Source: Streptomyces tropicalis
Lineage (GTDB): Bacteria > Actinomycetota > Actinomycetes > Streptomycetales > Streptomycetaceae
Assembly (NCBI RefSeq): GCF_029269835.1
Contig: NZ_JARJBB010000008.1
Location: 124,001 to 188,000, forward strand
Direction of reading: 5' to 3'
DNA length: 64,000 bases
The notes under the pieces are model-generated. The model was not told the origin of the DNA. It did no database searches and worked only from the letters and a program-made list of their open reading frames with translations. Of the stretch, positions 58,742 through 64,000 are shown one piece after another; the first letter of the stretch is position 1; each line of letters starts with the position of its first letter. The position numbers were made by a program, and so were the translations under genes.

Positions 58742-60193
58742 ATGTCCACCTCGGCCACCGCCAAGGCCCCCGCGCCCGAGCAGCCGGGCACGCCGCCCGC
58801 GTACGGCGCCCTCGACCGCTACTTCAAGATCTCCGAGCGGGGCAGCACGCTGTCCCGCGAGGTCCGCGGCGGCTTCGCCACCTTCTTCGCGATGGCCTAC
58901 ATCATCGTGCTGAACCCGATCATCCTCGGCAGCGCGACGGACGTGTACGGGCACCACCTCGACAACGGCCAGCTCGTCACCGCGACCGCGGTGACCGCCG
59001 CCTTCACCACGCTCCTCATGGGCGTCGTCGGCAACGTGCCCATCGCCCTGGCCGCCGGCCTCGGTGTGAACACCGTCGTCGCCCTCCAGCTCGCCCCGCG
59101 GATGTCCTGGCCGGACGCCATGGGCATGGTGGTGCTGGCCGGCTTCGTGGTCATGCTGCTGGTCGCCACCGGCCTGCGGGAGCGGGTCATGAACGCCGTG
59201 CCGCTCGGCCTGCGCAAGGGCATCTCCATCGGTATCGGCCTGTTCATCATGCTGATCGGACTCGTGGACTCCGGCTTCGTCTCCCGGATCCCGGACGCCG
59301 CCCACACCACCGTGCCGCTCCAGCTCGGGGCCGACGGCCACCTCGACGGCTGGCCGGTCCTCGTCTTCATCCTGGGCGCGCTGCTGACCCTCGCGCTGAT
59401 CATCCGCAAGGTGCCGGGCGCCATCCTCATCTCGATCGTCGCGATGACCGTGCTCGCGGTGGTCGTCAACGCCGTCGCCAAGGTGCCGTCCTGGGGCCTG
59501 ACCACCCCGAAGTGGCCGGGCAACCCGGTCGCCACCCCCGACTTCGGCCTGATCGGCAAGGTCAGCCTCTTCGGCGGGTTCTCCAAGGTCGGCGTGCTGA
59601 CCGGCGTCCTCTTCGTCTTCACCGTGCTGCTGTCCTGCTTCTTCGACGCCATGGGCACGATCATGGGCGTCAGCGACGAGGCCAGGCTCACGGACGCCCA
59701 GGGCCAGATGCCCGGCATCAGCAAGGTGCTCTTCGTGGACGGCATCGCGGTCGCCGCGGGCGGCGCCAGCTCCTCCTCGGCCACCACCTGCTTCGTGGAG
59801 TCCACGGCCGGCGTCGGCGAGGGCGCCCGCACCGGCTTCGCCAACGTGATCACCGGCGCCCTCTTCGCGGTGGCCCTCTTCCTCACCCCGGTCGCCACGA
59901 TGGTGCCGTCCCAGGCGGCCACCCCGGCCCTGCTCGCGGTGGGCTTCCTGATCCTGGCCGGCTCGGTCCGGGAGATCGACTGGTCGGACTACACGATCGC
60001 GGTCCCGGCCTTCATCACGATGGTGATGATGCCGTTCACCTACTCGATCACCAACGGCATCGGCATGGGCTTCATCACCTTCGTGGTGCTGCGCCTCGCG
60101 GTGGGCCGCGCCCGCGAGATCCCGGCGGCGATGTACGTGGTGGCGGCGGTCTTCGCCTTCTACTACCTGATGCCGGCCCTGGGCCTGACCTGA
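58742..60193 (+). CDS. NCS2-family purine (hypoxanthine/guanine) permease
   Basis: 483 residues from ATG 58742. AzgA/PbuG-type subgroup: EVRGGFATFFAMAYIIVLNP at about 40-60, NVPIALAAGLGVNTVVALQL near 100-118, FFDAMGTIMGVSDEARL near 300, and GGASSSSATTCFVESTAGVG near 340-360 (substrate-binding helix region). About 12-14 membrane helices. It imports purine bases with protons. The exact base preference is not certain. The stop codon lies inside the terminator shared with the next gene. Confidence 0.92.
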   Translation: MSTSATAKAPAPEQPGTPPAYGALDRYFKISERGSTLSREVRGGFATFFAMAYIIVLNPIILGSATDVYGHHLDNGQLVTATAVTAAFTTLLMGVVGNVPIALAAGLGVNTVVALQLAPRMSWPDAMGMVVLAGFVVMLLVATGLRERVMNAVPLGLRKGISIGIGLFIMLIGLVDSGFVSRIPDAAHTTVPLQLGADGHLDGWPVLVFILGALLTLALIIRKVPGAILISIVAMTVLAVVVNAVAKVPSWGLTTPKWPGNPVATPDFGLIGKVSLFGGFSKVGVLTGVLFVFTVLLSCFFDAMGTIMGVSDEARLTDAQGQMPGISKVLFVDGIAVAAGGASSSSATTCFVESTAGVGEGARTGFANVITGALFAVALFLTPVATMVPSQAATPALLAVGFLILAGSVREIDWSDYTIAVPAFITMVMMPFTYSITNGIGMGFITFVVLRLAVGRAREIPAAMYVVAAVFAFYYLMPALGLT

Positions 60194-60209
60194 CCCGGCG
60201 GGGTCAGGT
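60188..60209. terminator. Terminator overlapping two stop codons
   Basis: ACCTGACCC (60188-60196), four bases, GGGTCAGGT (60201-60209). The left arm contains the permease TGA, and the right arm contains the reverse-strand stop of the RHH gene. It is likely used by both transcripts. Confidence 0.75.
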
Positions 60210-60386
60210 GACCCCGTAGAACCTCTCCGTCTCCTCGACGGCGGCCTGGAACCGCTCGTCGAAGTCATCCCGCATGAGCGTCCGGACGACATAGTCCTGG
60301 ACGCTCATGCCTCTTTTGGCGGCGTGGTCCCGGAGCCGTTCGAGCAGCTCACGGTCTATGCGCAGGCTGAGCACGCTGGTCCCCAT
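60204..60386 (-). CDS. Ribbon-helix-helix (CopG-like) protein
   Basis: 60 residues from ATG 60386. SVLSLRIDRELLERLRDHA (beta strand plus helix 1), KRGMSVQDYVVRTLMRDDFD (helix 2), and a short acidic tail ending EETERFYGVT. Arc/CopG fold, a DNA-binding dimer. No toxin gene is adjacent on either side, so it is either a solitary regulator or an orphan antitoxin. Confidence 0.8.
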   Translation of the reverse strand: MGTSVLSLRIDRELLERLRDHAAKRGMSVQDYVVRTLMRDDFDERFQAAVEETERFYGVT

Positions 60387-60532
60387 GCAGACGAGGGTCG
60401 CCGCCCGCTTCGGCGCGACGTGTCACGTTCCGCATGGGGATCACCCGTACGAGTGATATCCGGCCGAAATGGTGCCGCAGTGGCCAGGGTCACGGCATGG
60501 AGGCGTGTCACCGTTGGTCTTTAGGGAGAGTA

Positions 60533-60988
60533 ATGAGTTACGCTAAAGACATGCCGGACCTTACCCATGGCGACGACGCTGCCGCCGTGAACGCCCTGCG
60601 CTCCTCCGTGATGCGGCTGTCCCGTCGGCTCAAGCACCAGCGGGTCGACGAGTCGCTGAGCCCCACCGAGATGTCGGTGCTGGGCACGCTGTCCAACTGC
60701 GGCAGTGCCACGCCGGGCGAGCTCGCCCGCAAGGAGCACGTGCAGCCGCCGTCCATGACACGGATCGTGGCGCTGCTCGAAGCCAAGGGGCTGGTCCGGC
60801 TGGAGCCGCATCCCGAGGACCGGCGCCAGAAGGTCGTCACCAGGACCGAGCAGGCCGAGACCATGCTCGAGGAGAGCCGCCGCAAGCGGAACGCCTTCCT
60901 GGCCGGCCTGGTCGAGGGCCTGGACGAGGACGAGTGGGCGAAACTGCGCGCCGCCGCCCCCGTGCTGGAGAAGCTCGCGCACCTGTAA
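60533..60988 (+). CDS. MarR-family transcriptional regulator
   Basis: 151 residues from ATG 60533, with GGGAG four bases upstream; ATG 60551 is in frame too. Winged-helix core: LSPTEMSVLGTLSNCGSATP, GELARKEHVQPPSMTRIVAL (recognition helix), and the wing LEPHPEDRRQKVVTRT. GTAATGAGTTAC (60530-60541) across the start codon is a GTAA-N4-TTAC palindrome and a possible autoregulatory site. The MFS gene follows after 26 bases, the usual MarR-exporter pair. Confidence 0.9.
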   Translation: MSYAKDMPDLTHGDDAAAVNALRSSVMRLSRRLKHQRVDESLSPTEMSVLGTLSNCGSATPGELARKEHVQPPSMTRIVALLEAKGLVRLEPHPEDRRQKVVTRTEQAETMLEESRRKRNAFLAGLVEGLDEDEWAKLRAAAPVLEKLAHL

Positions 60989-61014
60989 GCACGTCACGCA
61001 AGGAGGCGACCCTT

Positions 61015-62370
61015 TTGAGTTCGGGATCCGGAGCAGCTTCCGCCCCCGCACCGTCCACCCACGACCCCTCGGCCCGTCCCGCCCGCAGCACCTCGATGTT
61101 CAGCTCGCTGAAGATCCGGAACTACCGGCTCTTCTTCGTCGGGCAGGTCGTCTCCAACACCGGCACCTGGATGCAGCGCATCGCCCAGGACTGGCTGGTG
61201 CTCAGCCTCACCGGCTCCTCCGCGGCCGTCGGCATCACCACGGCCCTGCAGTTCCTGCCCATGCTGCTCTTCGGCCTCTACGGCGGGGTCCTCGTCGACC
61301 GGCTGCCCAAGCGGCCCGCACTGCTGGTCACGCAGACCGCGATGGCCCTCACCGGCCTCGCCCTCGCCGCGCTCACCCTGACCGGCCAGGTCCAGGTCTG
61401 GCACGTGTACGTCGCCGCCTTCGCCGTCGGACTCGCCACGGTCGTCGACAACCCGGCCCGCCAGTCCTTCGTGTCCGAGATGGTCGGCCCCGGCCAGCTC
61501 CAGAACGCGGTCAGCCTGAACTCGGCGAACTTCCAGTCCGCCCGCCTGGTCGGCCCCGCCGTCGCGGGCCTGCTGATCACCGGCGTCGGCACCGGCTGGG
61601 CGTTCCTCTTCAACGGCCTGTCCTTCGTCGCCCCCGTCGCCGGGCTGCTGCTGATGCGCTCCCGCGAGCTGCACGCCGTGCAGCGCGCCCCGCGCGGCAA
61701 GGGCCAGCTCCGCGAGGGCCTGCGCTACGTCGCCGGGCGGCCGGACCTGATCTGGCCGATCGTCCTGGTCGGCTTCATCGGCACCTTCGGCTTCAACTTC
61801 CCGGTGTGGCTGACGGCCTTCGCCGACGACGTCTACCACGCCGGCGCCGGCGGCTACAGCCTCTTCAACACGCTGATGGCGGTGGGCTCCCTGGTGGGCG
61901 CGCTGCTCGCCGCGCGGCGCGGCACGGCCCGGCTGCGGGTGCTGGTCGCGGGCGCGGCCGCCTTCGGCACGCTGGAGGTGGTGGCCGCGCTGGCCCCGTC
62001 GTACTGGCTGTTCGCGGTGCTGATGGTCCCCATCGGGATCTGCGGCCTGACGGTCAACGTCACGGCGAACACCGCGGTGCAGATGGCCACCGACCCCGCC
62101 ATGCGCGGCCGGGTGATGGCCCTGTTCATGATGGTCTTCGTCGGCGGCACCCCGCTCGGCGCACCGGTCGTCGGCTGGATCACGGACGCCTACGGGCCCC
62201 GGATCGGCTTCGTGCTCGGCGGCGTCGTCTCGGCCGCCTCGGCGGTCACGATCGGCCTGCTGCTGGCCCGCGCGGGCGGCCTGCGCCTGGCGGTCGCCTG
62301 GCGCCGGGGCCACCCGCACGTCCGCTTCGTCCCTCGCGAACGCCGCGAGGACCTGGCCCCGGCGGCGTGA
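61015..62370 (+). CDS. MFS exporter (MFS_3/EntS-like)
   Basis: 451 residues from TTG 61015, with AAGGAGG eight bases upstream. A Ser/Ala/Pro-rich head of about 30 residues precedes FSSLKIRNYRLFFVGQVVSN, then twelve membrane helices. GVLVDRLPKRPALLVTQTAM is the loop 2-3 motif, and VVDNPARQSFVSEMVGPGQL near 145-165 marks the EntS-like subgroup. It is most likely a drug or siderophore exporter controlled by the preceding MarR. A repeat tract follows the stop. Confidence 0.9.
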   Translation: MSSGSGAASAPAPSTHDPSARPARSTSMFSSLKIRNYRLFFVGQVVSNTGTWMQRIAQDWLVLSLTGSSAAVGITTALQFLPMLLFGLYGGVLVDRLPKRPALLVTQTAMALTGLALAALTLTGQVQVWHVYVAAFAVGLATVVDNPARQSFVSEMVGPGQLQNAVSLNSANFQSARLVGPAVAGLLITGVGTGWAFLFNGLSFVAPVAGLLLMRSRELHAVQRAPRGKGQLREGLRYVAGRPDLIWPIVLVGFIGTFGFNFPVWLTAFADDVYHAGAGGYSLFNTLMAVGSLVGALLAARRGTARLRVLVAGAAAFGTLEVVAALAPSYWLFAVLMVPIGICGLTVNVTANTAVQMATDPAMRGRVMALFMMVFVGGTPLGAPVVGWITDAYGPRIGFVLGGVVSAASAVTIGLLLARAGGLRLAVAWRRGHPHVRFVPRERREDLAPAA

Positions 62371-63342
62371 CGCGCCGCCGGGGGCCGTCCCCCGGCGGTG
62401 TCCGTCCCCGGGCGGCCCGGTCCCCGGCCGGTGTCGGTACCTGGGCGGCCCGGTCCCCGGCCGGTGTCGGTGCCCGGCCGGTGTCGGTACCTGGGCGGCC
62501 CGGTCCCTGGCCGGTGTCGGTACCTGGGCGGCCCGGTCCCCGGCCGGTGTCGGTCCCCGGGCGGCTCGTCTCTGGTAGCCCGCCTCCGGGTGGTCCGTCC
62601 CTTCGGGTCCGGCGGGTGCCGTCCCCCGGCGACGTCCGTCCCCGGGGTGGTCTGCCCGGTCGCGTGCCGCCGTCCCTGCGCGGTCCGTCCCCGGGGTGGT
62701 CCGTCCCTTCGGGGCCCGGCGGGTACCGTTGCCCGGCGACGTCCGTCCCTGGGCGGTGCGTCCCCGGTGGTCCGTCCCCGGAGTGGTCAGCCCGGTCGTG
62801 TGCCGCCGTCCCCGGTGGCCCGTCTCCGGGGTGGTCAGCCCGGTCACGTGCCGCCGTCCCCGGTGGCCCGCCTACGGGTGGTCCGTTCCCGGGGTGGTCC
62901 GCCTCTTCGGGGGCCCGGCGGGTGCCGTTGCCCGGCGACGTCCGTCCCTGGGCGGTGCGTCCCCGGTGGTCCGTCCCCGGGGTGGTCAGCCCGGTCGCGT
63001 GCCGCCGTCCCTGGGCGGTCCGTCCCCGGTGGTCCGTCTCCGGGGTGGTCAGCCCGGTCGTGTGCCGCCGTCCCCGGTGGCCCGTCCCCGGTCGCCCGCC
63101 CCGGGGTGGTCCGTCCCTTGGGGGGCGTTCCCGGTCGGGTGCCGTGCCCGGGTGGGCCGTCCCGGGTGTTCCATGCCGGTGGTCCGTCCCGGCCGGGGGC
63201 CGCCGTGCCCGGCCGGGTGCCCTCCCGGTGGTGCCGTCATGTCCGGCAGGGGGTGCCGTCCTTGGCGGGGCGCCGCACCCGCTGGGGGCGCCGCACCCGC
63301 CCGGGGCGCCGGGCCCGGCCCGGTGTCCCGTCGGCCGCTCTG
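62371..63342. repeat. 1-kb GC-rich minisatellite between MFS and GNAT genes
   Basis: Two repeat families. First, about five copies of a 33-base unit (CGGCCCGGTCCCCGGCCGGT plus GTCGGTACCTGGG) near 62410-62565. Second, a block starting CCCGGCGACGTCCGTCCCTG that occurs at 62732 and again at 62931 (199-base period), itself made of GGTCCGTCCCCGGGGTGGTC units. Frames remain open for hundreds of codons because the unit lacks stops. No start site or domain is seen, so I treat it as non-coding. Confidence 0.75.
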
Positions 63343-63855
63343 TCAGACCCTGCGCATCAGGACCTGGCACGGCCAGGCGTCCGGGCCGAGGGCGAGGGAC
63401 TCGGTCGGGGTGAAGCCCTGGCCCTCGTAGTAGGTGATCAGCCTGCGGTCGTCGCCCGCGTAGCAGTCGACCCGCAGCAGGGAGACCCCCGCGCGGGCGG
63501 TCTCCGCGGCGGCGTGCGCCAGCAGCGCGCCGCCCGCCCCGTGCCCGGCGAAGCGGCGGTCGGAAGCCAGCAGGTGGATGTAGCGCTCGGGCTCTCCGGC
63601 CGGGGCGACGTAGGACCCCGGCCCGTCGGTGAGGGTGAGCGTGGCCGCCGGGACGCCGTCCAGCTCGGCGATCCAGGGGGTGCCCCCGGTGGCGTAGCGG
63701 GTGACCTGGTCGACCGCGCGAGGGTTCTCCGACCACGGCTCGGTGCCCCACTGCCGGGTGCGGCCCTGCGCCACCAGCCAGGCGACGCAGCTGTCCAGCA
63801 TGCCGAGTATCAGAGGGATGTCGTCGGGGCCGCCTTGCCTGATCGTCGTCCGCAT
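63343..63855 (-). CDS. GNAT-family N-acetyltransferase
   Basis: 170 residues from ATG 63855 (MRTTIRQGGPDDIPLILGML). The N-terminal GNAT start, WIAELDGVPAATLTLTDGPG in the middle, and the acetyl-CoA loop RRFAGHGAGGALLAHAAAET near 115-135 are visible. VDCYAGDDRRLITYYEGQGF near 145 completes the fold. Substrate unknown. Divergent from the thpR gene, 42 bases apart. Confidence 0.88.
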   Translation of the reverse strand: MRTTIRQGGPDDIPLILGMLDSCVAWLVAQGRTRQWGTEPWSENPRAVDQVTRYATGGTPWIAELDGVPAATLTLTDGPGSYVAPAGEPERYIHLLASDRRFAGHGAGGALLAHAAAETARAGVSLLRVDCYAGDDRRLITYYEGQGFTPTESLALGPDAWPCQVLMRRV

Positions 63856-63897
63856 GGGGCCATGATGCCGCCCCGCCGGCGTGGCAGGGTGAGCTTC

Positions 63898-64000
63898 ATG
63901 AGACTCTTCGCCGCCGTCCTCCCGCCGGACGACGTGGTCCGCCAACTCGCCGACCGTATCGCCGTGTTGCGGCAGCTCCCCGGAGCGGACCGGCTGCGCT
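63898..64000 (+). CDS. thpR: RNA 2',3'-cyclic phosphodiesterase ThpR (5' part only)
   Basis: The first 34 codons, running off the right edge. MRLFAAVLPPDDVVRQLADR is the typical start of 2H phosphoesterases (formerly 2'-5' RNA ligase). The HxT/S motifs lie further on and are not in the window, so the assignment rests on the N-terminus only. Confidence 0.7.
   Translation, partial: MRLFAAVLPPDDVVRQLADRIAVLRQLPGADRLR

Noticed and set aside
62410..63240. CRISPR-like array
   Set aside because: Repeats are contiguous and degenerate, with no unique spacers of constant length and no cas genes nearby.
61806..63413. 535-codon open frame over the MFS 3' half and the minisatellite
   Set aside because: Its first half is out of frame inside a clear MFS gene, and the second half is pure repeat translation.

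Overview
This window is high-GC actinobacterial chromosome, almost certainly Streptomyces. The signs are GC-rich third codon positions, GTG and TTG starts, rare TTA codons, a WhiJ-like XRE/DUF397 module, DasR-type (dre) operators, a CIRCE-controlled groEL, and futalosine-pathway menaquinone genes. From memory, the order nagK / sugar-binding protein / otsB / otsA / glycosyltransferase / thrC / cold-shock / groEL2 ... mqnD / mqnB matches the chromosomal core of S. coelicolor around SCO4285-SCO4340. No rRNA, tRNA, CRISPR array or replication origin was seen.

Layout. 0-8 kb: a truncated ROK sugar kinase and a divergent sugar-binding lipoprotein share DasR-like operators. They are followed by a DUF3263 protein, convergent trehalose genes otsB and otsA, a GpgS-like glycosyltransferase, and threonine synthase with a MoaD-like sulfur carrier behind an S-box (SAM-I) riboswitch. 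8-11.5 kb: a cold-shock gene, groEL under a double CIRCE, and a winged-helix protein. 11.6-17 kb: XRE/DUF397 regulators with small partner ORFs, an Old Yellow Enzyme, a membrane protein, and a second XRE protein. 17-27 kb: a zinc-ribbon polytopic protein, an AraC regulator, a membrane molybdo-oxidoreductase with a fasciclin lipoprotein, and an RpiR regulator with its operator.

27.3-30.5 kb is an accessory patch: a frameshifted IS701-type transposase remnant, then a tightly overlapping three-gene operon. The operon encodes a WXG100-like protein, a large protein with a T7SS-like N-terminus and an unrecognised C-terminal domain, and a candidate immunity protein. It is the best candidate for an undescribed system.

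30.6-50 kb: an HD-domain protein, a mycothiol-dependent-isomerase-like protein, cutC preceded by a dre-like site, a HelD-like helicase, a GT87 membrane glycosyltransferase, XPB helicase with an XPB-N-terminal-like partner, a HAD hydrolase, an extended cold-shock protein, mqnD-mqnB with a DUF2771 lipoprotein, an MFS transporter and DUF3027. 50-64 kb: a 1037-residue GHKL/HSP90-like ATPase, two tandem secreted paralogues behind matching palindromic promoters, a CtpE-like P-type ATPase, a purine permease, a marR-MFS pair, a GNAT protein and a partial thpR.

Several intergenic stretches (2.9-3.2, 42.6-42.8, 49.3-50.3 and 62.4-63.3 kb) consist of GC-rich tandem repeats. They create long false ORFs and look non-coding. 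Many genes lack a Shine-Dalgarno sequence but carry a TANNNT box 5-7 nt before the start codon, which suggests leaderless mRNAs.
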